From JBIOJM01 sp044450785 (lineage in GTDB: Bacteria; Planctomycetota; Planctomycetia; Isosphaerales; Isosphaeraceae), in NCBI GenBank assembly GCA_044450785.1, contig JBIOJM010000039.1, forward strand, positions 1 to 45,241: a DNA stretch of 45,241 nt, written 5' to 3'. The notes under the pieces were generated by a model. That model had not been told where the DNA came from. It saw nothing but the letters and a program-made list of their open reading frames with translations, and did not search any database. Below are positions 8,675 through 17,070 of the stretch, piece by piece; the first letter of the stretch is position 1, and each line of letters opens with the position of its first letter. The translations under genes were made by a program, and so were the position numbers.

Positions 8675-8906
8675 ATGCCGCTCTTGATCATCGGCGCCGG
8701 TCTGGGACGGACAGGGACCCTCTCCGGAGGGAAAGCCCTTCCCGCACCTGAATGATGCGGAGGAGTTCCGATCGCGGATTCGCCGGGCCGCCTCGATCAT
8801 GCGGCTGGTCGCGGGCGGGCTACTCCTGCTCGCGGCCCTGGCGCTGGTCCTTGCGGGGATGATCGCCTATGTCGCGCTGGGCAAGCTGGGCCTCATCCCT
8901 TCGTAG
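8675..8906 (+). pseudogene. Sulfotransferase remnant with internal deletion
   Basis: A good start site (GGAGG, then ATG at 8675) opens MPLLIIGAGLGRTGTLS, the P-loop head of the bacterial sulfotransferase family. Right after it the sequence jumps, with a +1 frame change, to GKPFPHLNDAEEFRSRIRRA, the usual C-terminal part of the same family. A membrane helix follows and then the stop at 8904-8906. About 170 central codons are missing and the halves are out of frame. The last 14 bases overlap the end of secDF on the other strand. Both ends of one family in the right order make an internal deletion the simplest explanation. Confidence 0.65.
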
Positions 8907-11900
8907 CGGGGCGGAATCCCATGGTGGTCGCCGCCAGTTGCTTGCCGGCCTTGGCGGGCAGGGGCTTGGTGGCGACCCAGTCGATCAGGATCGGCGTCGC
9001 GATGTACACCGTGCTGTACGTACCGCTCAAGAAGCCGACCACCAGCGCGAACGCAAACCCGTGGAGCCCTTCACCGCCGGCGAAGTAGAGGATGACGACG
9101 ACCAGCCAGGCGGTGAACGATGTGAGGATCGTCCGGCTCAACGTTTGGTTGATCGCGTCGTTGACCATCTTGTTGGTGAGGTTGGGCGTCTTTCCTTTGA
9201 TCTCTCGGATGCGGTCGAAGATCACGATCGTGTCGTTGACCGAGAAGCCGATCAAGGTCAGGAAGGCCGCGACGATCGGCAGGTCGATTTTGAACTGGTC
9301 GATCTGAAGGAAAGTGCTGATGTAGGGGACCTTGACCAGCCAGTAGCTAACGGCGATCGCGCCCAAGGTGATCAGGACGTCGTGGACGACGGCCAGGACG
9401 GCGGCAAGACCGTAGGTGAAGGAATGGAACCGCCACCAGAGGTAGACGATGATGATGATCCAGCTTGCAATCGTGGCGATCACCGCGAGGGTGCGGGTTT
9501 CGCCGGCGACGGTTTCGCCGAAATTCGTGATGCGCTCGAACAGAAGGTCGCGGTCGTTGGCCAGGGTGTCCTGGAGCTTGGTGAGATAGGTCTTGGCGGC
9601 GTCGGGCTCGAGGTCGGTGCGGAGGATGAGGTTGGTTCCGGCATCGCGCGACGCCGGCTCGTCGTCCGTGACGGAGCGGGAGGCGGGGGCGACGACGATC
9701 TCGAACCGCGCGGTGGGATTGATGATCTTGGCATCTTCGAGGACCTTGGCGAACAGAGCCGAGACCGCCTGGGCGGGGGTCTGTTTGCTGTTGAAGGCCG
9801 TCGTATTGATGCTGAGGTCGTACGCTCGCCCGCCGGGGAATCGCGTGGTGGGAGCGGGTGCCGTCTTGGGCGCCTCGCCAGACGCGGGCGCGGCGGCGAG
9901 CGGCTTACCCTCGGAGTATTTCATCTCGACGCGCGCCAGCTTGGGCCCGAACGCATCCACGATCTCCTTCTGGACTCGCTTGGTGTCTTTCTCGGTGGTG
10001 CGGATGTTGAACCGCGGAAGTCTCTTGTCTTCACCCATGCGGAGGCTTTCGACGGTCACATCGGGTAAGACGCTCGTCGCCAGATCGCGCACGAGCTGCG
10101 CGCGCTGCGACTCGGTGCGTGTCTTGACGCTGGGGTCGTCATCGTTGAGCCGGATCGTGACCAGCGTTCCTCCGGTGAAGTCGATATTGAACATCCCTTG
10201 ACCACGAACGCCGGTCGCGATGATCCCCATGACGATCAGGATGAACGAGCCGGCCATGCAATAATAACGCGGTCCGATGAAATCGATGTCAGTCTTGCCC
10301 AGCATCTTGAGCATCTTGACGTTCTTGAGCCAGCCCAGCTTGTACGAGTACTCGAAGATCACGCGTGACATGAAGACGGCCGTGAAGAGGTTCCAGGCCA
10401 TGCCGATCATCATGGTCAGGGCGAATCCCTTGACTTCCTCGGTTCCGACGATGTAGAGGACCAGGGCGGCGAGGAAATTGGTGACGTGCGAGTCAAAGAT
10501 CGTCACCCAGGCCCGGTTGAACCCGTTGCGGATCTGCTGCGCCAGGCTGGCCCCGCGTTCCTTTTCCTCGCGCATCCGCTCGAAGACGAGCACGTTGGCA
10601 TCGACCGCCATGCCGATCGTCAGTGCGAGGCCGGCCAGCCCGGGCAACGAGAACGTGGCCTGGATGAAGGCCATCGAGCCGATCAACAGGATCATGTTGA
10701 CCGCGAGGGCAAGGACCGCCACGATTCCCGCGAAGCGGTAGTAAAACACCATGAAGACCGGGACGACGAGCAGCGAGACCCAGATGGCGAACACGCCTTT
10801 GGCGATGGTGTCGTCCCCCAGCGTCGGGCCGACCGTTTCTTCCTGGAGCGGGGTCGGGTTCACGCTCGCCGGCAGGCTGCCGGCCCGGAGCACCTGGATC
10901 AGGTGCTCGACCTCCTTGGCTTTGAACCCCTGAGCCCCCCCTTCGATGATCCCCTTATCACTGATCTCGTGCCTGAGCGAGGGTGCCGACATCATCATGT
11001 TATCAAGCAGGATCGCCAACTGATACTGGAAGCTTCCCCCTTCTTCGGGGCTATGATCGTGCGTCAGCCTCCTGAACCTGGTCGCGCCGCGAGCGTCGAA
11101 TTCGAAGCTGACGGCCGGCTGGAGCCTCTCGTCCGTGTCGGGACGGACCTGCTTCAAGTATTTGCCGGTCACCTCCTGTCCCGGCCGGTCGAGGTTGCAC
11201 AAGATCCAGGTCTCGATCCGCCCCGGCGCGACCTTCTCTTGCCGAATGCACACGTCGTTCATCCGCGGATTGTTCGGGTCTCCCCCTCGCTGGCCGCTGG
11301 GGTTGTACTCGATCCGGTACGAGGTGATCGATTTCAACTCAGGCGATCTGTCCAGCACCAAGGTGTCGGACATATTCCGGCGGACCTTCACTGTCTCGGT
11401 CGCCTCCCTGCCCGAAGCGTCCTGGCCCGTCAACTCGACTTCGATCGCGGCGTACAGGTCTTTCTTCCACTCCTGCGCGGGGTCCGTCAGGATCCAGTCA
11501 CCGATGGTATTACGCTTGACGATGGGGTTCGTCCCCGTCGAGATCTCGCCGAGCCGCGCCCATTTGTAGCGCACAGGCGGCTTGGCCAGACCGCCGGGCC
11601 CGAGCGCCCGGGTGATCGCCTCGAGGTCGTGCTTGCGATTGGCCAGGATGCGGAACTCGAGCGAGCCGACGTCCGTCAGCATCTTCTTGACTTCCTCGAC
11701 CTCCTCGTTGCTGGCCTTCGGCAGGATGATCTCAAAGCGGCCGCCGCCGACCTGGCGAATCGGGATTTCCTTGACCCCTTGCGGGTCGGCACGCTTCTTC
11801 AGCGCTGAGATCAGCTCATCCATCTTGATTTCGCGAGTCTGGTTGCTGCGGTCGACCTCGTAAACCAGGATCGTCCCACCCGCAAGGTCGATCCCTAGCT

Positions 11901-11988
11901 TCAGCTTGTCCTTCGGGGGCCACATGGCGTACAGGCCGGCCAGAGTGAAACCGACGATCAACACAATCTTCCAGTCGAGCCGTTTCAT
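8893..11988 (-). CDS. secDF: Fused protein translocase subunit SecDF
   Basis: 1,031 residues. The SecD half (about 1-565) starts with a membrane helix and GIDLAGGTILVYEV (DLAGG at 34-38), a large periplasmic P1 region and a membrane bundle. The SecF half (about 570-1031) has its own first helix, NIDFTGGTLVTIRL near residue 604, and the final membrane bundle with FSVNDTIVIFDRIRE. It uses proton-motive force to help pull exported proteins through SecYEG. AGGAGA lies seven bases before the ATG. It follows yajC and tgt, the classical order. SecF carries an extra Pro/Ala-rich periplasmic insert near residues 690-720. Its 3' end overlaps the sulfotransferase remnant by 14 bases. Confidence 0.95.
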   Translation of the reverse strand: MKRLDWKIVLIVGFTLAGLYAMWPPKDKLKLGIDLAGGTILVYEVDRSNQTREIKMDELISALKKRADPQGVKEIPIRQVGGGRFEIILPKASNEEVEEVKKMLTDVGSLEFRILANRKHDLEAITRALGPGGLAKPPVRYKWARLGEISTGTNPIVKRNTIGDWILTDPAQEWKKDLYAAIEVELTGQDASGREATETVKVRRNMSDTLVLDRSPELKSITSYRIEYNPSGQRGGDPNNPRMNDVCIRQEKVAPGRIETWILCNLDRPGQEVTGKYLKQVRPDTDERLQPAVSFEFDARGATRFRRLTHDHSPEEGGSFQYQLAILLDNMMMSAPSLRHEISDKGIIEGGAQGFKAKEVEHLIQVLRAGSLPASVNPTPLQEETVGPTLGDDTIAKGVFAIWVSLLVVPVFMVFYYRFAGIVAVLALAVNMILLIGSMAFIQATFSLPGLAGLALTIGMAVDANVLVFERMREEKERGASLAQQIRNGFNRAWVTIFDSHVTNFLAALVLYIVGTEEVKGFALTMMIGMAWNLFTAVFMSRVIFEYSYKLGWLKNVKMLKMLGKTDIDFIGPRYYCMAGSFILIVMGIIATGVRGQGMFNIDFTGGTLVTIRLNDDDPSVKTRTESQRAQLVRDLATSVLPDVTVESLRMGEDKRLPRFNIRTTEKDTKRVQKEIVDAFGPKLARVEMKYSEGKPLAAAPASGEAPKTAPAPTTRFPGGRAYDLSINTTAFNSKQTPAQAVSALFAKVLEDAKIINPTARFEIVVAPASRSVTDDEPASRDAGTNLILRTDLEPDAAKTYLTKLQDTLANDRDLLFERITNFGETVAGETRTLAVIATIASWIIIIVYLWWRFHSFTYGLAAVLAVVHDVLITLGAIAVSYWLVKVPYISTFLQIDQFKIDLPIVAAFLTLIGFSVNDTIVIFDRIREIKGKTPNLTNKMVNDAINQTLSRTILTSFTAWLVVVILYFAGGEGLHGFAFALVVGFLSGTYSTVYIATPILIDWVATKPLPAKAGKQLAATTMGFRPATKG

Positions 11989-12127
11989 GGTCGTTTCTCC
12001 TGGCCGGCGAGTCCGTGTCGACCGATTCCCTCGGTCGCTTGAGACGTTTTTGAACAGGGTCTTGTACCCGGTGCGGCCGACGGTTGAAGGGATGCCGCTC
12101 GGACGAGTTTCGAAGCAGGCGCGGAGA

Positions 12128-12484
12128 TCAGGTGGATTCCGCCGGCTTCTCCGACCCTGTGTCGATCACCCGCGCCACGCTCGCCTTCGTGAAGGCGAGC
12201 TTCACGCCCTTTTCGTCGTCGACGCGCAACACCACCTTGTCATTGTTAGAGTCGACGGAGATCACGGTGCCGTACATCCCTCCGGTGGTGAGCACCTTGT
12301 CGTTTTTCTTGAGCGCGTCGATCATCGAGCGACGCTTTTGCTCCTGCTGCTGCTGCGGCCGGAGAAGGACAAAGTAGAAGATCAGCGGAATCCCTAGCAA
12401 AGGAAGCAGGAACTGCGGCAAGAAGCTTCCGTTGCCCGCATCCTGGGCAAAAACCACGGGAAGATTCGCAAACAGTGCAATCAT
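12128..12484 (-). CDS. yajC: Preprotein translocase accessory subunit YajC
   Basis: 118 residues from the ATG at 12484; the frame extends to a TTG at 12589, but that would give an implausible charged leader. It has an N-terminal hydrophobic leader, a main membrane helix (FLLPLLGIPLIFYFVLLRP), the Gln-rich segment QQQQEQKRR, then the YajC core with KVLTTGGMYGTVISVD. It binds SecDF at the inner membrane. It lies between tgt and secDF. No strong ribosome binding site is visible. Confidence 0.92.
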   Translation of the reverse strand: MIALFANLPVVFAQDAGNGSFLPQFLLPLLGIPLIFYFVLLRPQQQQEQKRRSMIDALKKNDKVLTTGGMYGTVISVDSNNDKVVLRVDDEKGVKLAFTKASVARVIDTGSEKPAEST

Positions 12485-12613
12485 GGTGAGGATCCAGACG
12501 GATTCGGTAACTCGCCGCGGTCGAGGCCGGTCCACGAAGGCCGACCCGAGGTCGGCATCCCGACAATCGGATTCCTCGTCCGGCCTCAAACCCTTTGGTT
12601 TGCACTCTAACGC

Positions 12614-13765
12614 TTAGCGTCCCAATGCTTCAAGCACTTCTAGACGGAACTGGACAAACCGGCCGTCCGCAATCGCCGCGCGAATCTTGGAAGTCAGGCG
12701 ATGAAGGTACGTAAGGTTGTGGATCGAAGCCAGGATCGGACCGAGCATCTCCTTGGCCAGGAACAGGTGGCGGAGATACGAGCGGCTGAAGCGACGGCAG
12801 GCCAGACAGTCGCATCCTTCCTCGATCGGACTCGTGTCACGCCGGTGGGCGGCGTTGCGCAGTTTTACGTAGCCTTTTTCTGTGAAACATGTTGCGTTTC
12901 GTCCGTTTCGAGTCGGCAGCACGCAGTCGAACAGATCGATCCCCGTGGCGACGGCGTCGAGGATATCCTGGGGCCGGCCGACACCCATCAAGTAGCGAGG
13001 CCGGTCCACAGGGAGAAGGTGGGTCGTGACTTCGAGGGCCTGGCGAACCAGGTCGCGCTCCTCGCCGACACTCACGCCGCCGATCGCGTAACCGTCGAAG
13101 TCCTGAGCCACAAGCGCTCCGGCGCACTCGGCGCGGAGGTCGGCGTGCGGTCCCCCCTGCACGATCCCGAAGAGGGCCTGATCGGCTCGGGTGTGGGCTG
13201 CCTTGCACCGGCTCGCCCAGGCAATCGTCCGGTGGACCGCCTCGGCAATAACCCCTTTCGAGGCTGGTAGTTGTGGGCATTGATCCAGAGCCATCGCGAC
13301 ATCCGCTCCGAGCCTCTGCTGGATGGCCGTCGCGCGTTCCGGGGTCAATTCCAGGAGCCGGCCGTCGATATGGGATCGAAAGGTCACGCCCTGGTCTGTG
13401 ACACGGTTTCGATCCGCCAGGCTGAACACTTGGAAACCACCCGAATCCGTGAGGATTGGACCCTGCCAACCCATGAACGCGTGCAATCCGCCCACCGCCG
13501 CCACCTCTTCCTCACCAGGCCGGAGGGCCAGATGATAGGTATTGGCCAGAAGCATTCGCGTTCCCGCGGCGTGGAGCTGGTCAGGGGTCACACCTTTGAC
13601 GGTGGCCTGGGTGCCGACCGGCATGAATGCCGGGGTCTCGACCGAGCCGCTCCGTGTCTCCAGCAGGCCGAGTCGCGCCATCGAAGCCGGGTCTTGGGCC
13701 AGGGGCGTGAACCGAACAGGCAGGCGCGACGCGGTCGCGGCCTGAGTCGAGACGCAATTGGGCAA
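12614..13765 (-). CDS. tgt: Queuine/preQ1 tRNA-guanine transglycosylase
   Basis: 383 residues. Exchanges guanine 34 for a queuosine precursor in GUN-anticodon tRNAs. Seen: TPAFMPVGTQATVKGV near the N-terminus, LTDSGGFQVFSL with the active-site Asp, GIVQGG, GIDLFDCVLPTRNGRNA with the nucleophile Asp near residue 280, and the zinc motif CDCLAC with a later Cys/His partner. The start appears to be a TTG at 13765; the only ATG, at residue 29, would remove conserved sequence. The TPR/alpha-CTD gene ends 23 bases upstream and yajC follows 129 bases downstream. Confidence 0.95.
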   Translation of the reverse strand: MPNCVSTQAATASRLPVRFTPLAQDPASMARLGLLETRSGSVETPAFMPVGTQATVKGVTPDQLHAAGTRMLLANTYHLALRPGEEEVAAVGGLHAFMGWQGPILTDSGGFQVFSLADRNRVTDQGVTFRSHIDGRLLELTPERATAIQQRLGADVAMALDQCPQLPASKGVIAEAVHRTIAWASRCKAAHTRADQALFGIVQGGPHADLRAECAGALVAQDFDGYAIGGVSVGEERDLVRQALEVTTHLLPVDRPRYLMGVGRPQDILDAVATGIDLFDCVLPTRNGRNATCFTEKGYVKLRNAAHRRDTSPIEEGCDCLACRRFSRSYLRHLFLAKEMLGPILASIHNLTYLHRLTSKIRAAIADGRFVQFRLEVLEALGR

Positions 13766-13788
13766 TCCGGAGTGTCCTGTTCGTCAGA

Positions 13789-15129
13789 TCAATCGTTCTT
13801 CAGCTTCAAGTTCAGCGAGGTGAGCTTTTCTCGAACCTCGTTGAGCGAGGTCACGCCGAAGTTCTTGCACTCCAGCAGCTCGTCGCCCGTGTGTTTGAGC
13901 ATGTCGCCGACCGTCTGGATGTTGAGCTTGCTCATGCACTTGCGGGCACGCACCGAGAGGTTGAGCTCGCCGATCGGCTTGTTCAAGATCGCTTGCAGCT
14001 CGGGAGGTACTTCCTGGGGCTGCTCGACCCGATGGTCGTGGGCACCACGTTCGTTGCCCTCCAGAGACATCCCCAAACGCAAGCCTTTAGCCCCCATCAT
14101 CTCCTTGATTTCAGCGAGTGAGGTTTCGCCGAAATTCTTGCTGGACAGGAGCGCGAGCTCCGTGGTGCGCGTCAGGTCGCCCAGCGTGCGGATGTTCATC
14201 TTTCGCAGGCAGTTCCGGCTGCGGACGGAGAGCTCGAAGTCGGTGACGGGGATCTCGTGCAGTTGCTTGAGGACCGTGTAGCCACGCTCGGCCTCCTCGT
14301 CGTAGTACATGCCCTTGCTCGCCTGGCAGTCTTTGAAGAACAACCGGGCGCGGGGGTGGTTGGGCTCGTGGGCAAGCACGTGCCGATAGCACTGCTCGGC
14401 ATCGCGGAACCTCATGTCGTCCTCGTAGAGGATGCCGAGGTTGATCCAGACGGCCAGGGGAACGGGCGGGCGATCGGTGCACCGCCGGTAGTACTCGAGG
14501 GCCAGGTCGTCATTGCCGTAGAGATCGTTGATATAGGCCAGCTCGAACAGCGCGCCGTTATGGTCCTTGTCGAGGCTGAGCGTTTTTTCAAACTCGGCCG
14601 ATGCGACGACCAGCTCGCCGTCGGCGGTGAGCAAGCACCCTTGCTGGAAGTGGTACTCGGCGGACGAATCTTTGAGCTTCGTGAGGCCGGCGAGGATCTT
14701 CCTGGCTTCGTCAGGGTGGCCGGCGCGGCGCAACGCGCCGGCACGGTGCAGCTCGGCATTCTTGGTGTCGTAGTCCAGCTTGGATGCCTGGCCGAACGAT
14801 GCGGCCGCGAGGTCGTATCGCTGCTGGTTCTCGAGGGCGATTCCCCGGAAATAGCAGGCCATTCCCGTGTCGCCGGCCTTCTTCAAGTGCTCGAGACCGG
14901 AGTGATAGCGGCCCAAGAGCACCTCGCCGACTCCCAGCCGGAGGTGGGTATCGGTTTTGATGTCCTTCTCTTTCTTTTCACGTTCCTTGATGTTCGCAAC
15001 GGCCTCACGCAGGGTGCGGTAACGAGAGGGATCGCGGTTGAGTACCTCGCGCAGGTCCGCCACCGCCGCGACGTCGAACGGAGAGCGGTCCATGATCGCT
15101 CGGACGTCGGTGGTCATCATCTCGGTCAT
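13789..15129 (-). CDS. TPR protein with two RNA polymerase alpha-CTD-like domains
   Basis: 446 residues from the ATG at 15129, with AGGAG ten bases before it; an ATG eight codons upstream lacks a site. Residues about 60-290 are tetratricopeptide repeats. About 290-355 is an alpha-CTD-like domain: FELSVRSRNCLRKMNIRTLG, then KNFGETSLAEIKEM. About 375-446 is a second one: LNLSVRARKCMSKLNIQTVG, then KNFGVTSLNEVREKL. In the E. coli alpha subunit the matching Arg265, Asn268, Cys269, Gly296 and Ser299 contact UP-element DNA. The first copy keeps Arg, Asn, Cys, Gly and Ser; the second has Lys in place of Asn. There is no polymerase alpha-NTD. It may bind DNA or polymerase partners. It lies between argG and tgt. 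Confidence 0.85.
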   Translation of the reverse strand: MTEMMTTDVRAIMDRSPFDVAAVADLREVLNRDPSRYRTLREAVANIKEREKKEKDIKTDTHLRLGVGEVLLGRYHSGLEHLKKAGDTGMACYFRGIALENQQRYDLAAASFGQASKLDYDTKNAELHRAGALRRAGHPDEARKILAGLTKLKDSSAEYHFQQGCLLTADGELVVASAEFEKTLSLDKDHNGALFELAYINDLYGNDDLALEYYRRCTDRPPVPLAVWINLGILYEDDMRFRDAEQCYRHVLAHEPNHPRARLFFKDCQASKGMYYDEEAERGYTVLKQLHEIPVTDFELSVRSRNCLRKMNIRTLGDLTRTTELALLSSKNFGETSLAEIKEMMGAKGLRLGMSLEGNERGAHDHRVEQPQEVPPELQAILNKPIGELNLSVRARKCMSKLNIQTVGDMLKHTGDELLECKNFGVTSLNEVREKLTSLNLKLKND

Positions 15130-15180
15130 ACGATTATTTCTCCTGGAGAACATGTTACCAAAGACGGAACCCTTGTCAAA

Positions 15181-16461
15181 TTAGCCGGCGCCGGACGGCT
15201 CGCCGCGGGAGGGCGGGATGATGCTCGGCAGCTCGAGGCGGCGGCCGCCCGAGCCGCGCAGGAGCTGGTGCTTGGCCTGGGTGGACTGGCCCAGTCCATG
15301 GATCTTGATGAACCCGAGCGCGGCCGACGAGTCGTACTGGTCGCCTTCCTCATAGGTCGCCAGCTCGTGGCGATAGAGGCTGTGTTCGCTCTTGCGTCCG
15401 GTGACCTGCATGTGCCCCTTGTAGAGCTTGATGCGGACCGTTCCCGAACAGTACTGCTGGTTCGAGAGAGTGAAGGCCATCAGGTCCTGGTGGAGCTGGC
15501 TGAACCAGAGGCCGTTGTAGATCAAGTCGGCGTAAGCCTGGCTGACCAGGGTTTTGAACCGGAGGGACTCCTTGGAGAGGGTCAGGAATTCCAGCTCGCG
15601 ATGAGCCTCGTGGAGCAGAACGGCGGCCGGGGCCTCGTAGATCTCGCGCGACTTGATCCCGACCAGGCGGTTCTCGATGTGGTCGATCCGACCGACGCCG
15701 TGCTTACCCGCAAGCTGGTTGAGCTCGCCGATCAGCTCGACGGCGTCCAGCTCGCGACCGCCCAAGGCGACGGGCTTGCCTCGGTCGAAGGTGATCTCGA
15801 CCTCCTCGGCAAGGTCCGGAGCCAGCCGCGGGTCGTTGGTCCACTGAAATGTCTCGGGAGGGGGCTCGACCCAGGGATCTTCCAGGATGCCGGCTTCGAT
15901 CGAGCGACCCCAGAGGTTCTGATCGGTGCTGAAATTCGCCTTCCGGGTCGCCTCGACCTCGATGCCGTGCTGCGCGGCGAACTCGAGCTCCTGCGTGCGC
16001 GTCCACTTCCATTCCCGCACCGGTGCGATGATCTTCAGCTCCGGGGCCAGCGTCTGAAACGTGACGTCGAAGCGGACCTGGTCGTTCCCTTTGCCCGTGC
16101 AGCCGTGCGCGACGGCGGTGGCGCCCAGGTCCCGCGCCACCCGGACCATGAGCTGCGCGATCAAGGGACGACCCAGGGCGGTCGCCAGCGGGTACTTCCC
16201 TTCGTAGAGCGCACCGGCCGCCAGCGACGGAAACACGAACCAGTCGACGAACAGGTTGCGCGCGTCCTCGGCAACCGCGTCGATCGCCCCGGTCTTCAAG
16301 GCCTTTTGACGGATCGCCTCGATGTCCTGGCCCTGGCCCAGGTCGCAGGTGTAGGCGATCACATCCATATTGTAGGTTTCGTTGATCCACTTGACGGCGA
16401 CCGACGTGTCGAGCCCGCCGCTGTACGCCAGCACCACCTTCTCGCGCTCTTGACCTGCCAC
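15181..16461 (-). CDS. argG: Argininosuccinate synthase
   Basis: 426 residues. Joins citrulline and aspartate with ATP in arginine synthesis. The N-terminal VVLAYSGGLDTSVAVKW is the ATP-pyrophosphatase P-loop (SGGxDTS); AVAHGCTGKGNDQVRF and IKIHGLGQS are also conserved. The start is probably the GTG at 16461 (AGGGG about eight bases before); the frame stays open to 16530, but that extra part is repeat sequence. The TPR/alpha-CTD gene starts 51 bases after its stop. The bases just upstream belong to the inverted-repeat cassette, which may have displaced the original promoter region. Confidence 0.95.
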   Translation of the reverse strand: MAGQEREKVVLAYSGGLDTSVAVKWINETYNMDVIAYTCDLGQGQDIEAIRQKALKTGAIDAVAEDARNLFVDWFVFPSLAAGALYEGKYPLATALGRPLIAQLMVRVARDLGATAVAHGCTGKGNDQVRFDVTFQTLAPELKIIAPVREWKWTRTQELEFAAQHGIEVEATRKANFSTDQNLWGRSIEAGILEDPWVEPPPETFQWTNDPRLAPDLAEEVEITFDRGKPVALGGRELDAVELIGELNQLAGKHGVGRIDHIENRLVGIKSREIYEAPAAVLLHEAHRELEFLTLSKESLRFKTLVSQAYADLIYNGLWFSQLHQDLMAFTLSNQQYCSGTVRIKLYKGHMQVTGRKSEHSLYRHELATYEEGDQYDSSAALGFIKIHGLGQSTQAKHQLLRGSGGRRLELPSIIPPSRGEPSGAG

Positions 16462-16514
16462 GGATCGCCCCTTTATTAGCCACGGATGAAGACCGAAAGA
16501 ACGAAAGACAAAAC

Positions 16515-16546
16515 AGCCACAGATGAACACAGATAAACACAGATAA
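16515..16546. repeat. Left 32-base inverted repeat of the GxxExxY cassette
   Basis: Built from the decamer ACACAGATAA/ACACAGATGA. It matches the reverse complement of 16959-16990 at 31 of 32 positions. Confidence 0.9.
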
Positions 16547-16560
16547 TCAGAGGAAAGTGA

Positions 16561-16941
16561 TCAGGCAGATGGACTCCGGAGACGACTGACGCCGACCTCG
16601 GGATTGCCGAAATTGAGCAGAAGACAAAGTGGCAATCCCGTCGCCTTCAGGTAGTTCAAGCACTGGGCGAAAAAGACCTCATTGCGCTCTTTGGCGGCCT
16701 TGATTTCGACTATGACCGTCTGTTCCACAAGCAGGTCGGGCGCATATTTCCCGACAACCACGCTGTCATAGTACACGCGGATCGGTTCTTGCTGCTGCAC
16801 GAAGAGACCACGCTTGCGCAACTCGTGGGCCAACGCATTCTCGTACACCTTCTCGAGAAACCCAGTACCCAGAGCATTGGATACATTGAACGCAGATCCA
16901 ATGATGGCGTGTGACAGCACATTGAGCTCATCTTCGCGCAT
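16561..16941 (-). CDS. GxxExxY family protein (PD-(D/E)XK-like fold)
   Basis: 126 residues. Shows the family signature GTGFLEKVYENAL (G-x-x-E-x-x-Y), then YAPDLLVEQTVIVEIKA, which matches the D...ExK core of the PDDEXK_3 nuclease-like fold, and FFAQCLNYLKATGLPLCLLLNFG. Function in cells is not established. The family is scattered across bacterial genomes, often within short repeat sequence, as here: nearly perfect 32-base inverted repeats lie on both sides. It is inserted between argG and lysC. Confidence 0.9.
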   Translation of the reverse strand: MREDELNVLSHAIIGSAFNVSNALGTGFLEKVYENALAHELRKRGLFVQQQEPIRVYYDSVVVGKYAPDLLVEQTVIVEIKAAKERNEVFFAQCLNYLKATGLPLCLLLNFGNPEVGVSRLRSPSA

Positions 16942-16958
16942 ATCGACGGAACGGTTTC

Positions 16959-16990
16959 TTATCTGTGTTTATCTGTGTTTATCTGTGGCT
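16959..16990. repeat. Right 32-base inverted repeat of the GxxExxY cassette
   Basis: TTATCTGTGT repeated, ending in ATCTGTGGCT. Reverse complement of the left arm at 16515-16546 with one mismatch. Confidence 0.9.
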
Positions 16991-17070
16991 AAGTTTTCTT
17001 TTCCGGTGTGGCCAGATTTTCTTTTCCGCCCTGATCCGTGGCTCATTGTCGTCTCCGTCTTGATCCGTGG

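Noticed and set aside
14257..16479. Plus-strand open frame of 740 codons across the TPR/alpha-CTD and argG genes
   Set aside because: It runs antisense through two recognised genes and their spacer. Composition is Val/Gly/Asp-rich as expected for the reverse strand of GC-rich coding sequence.
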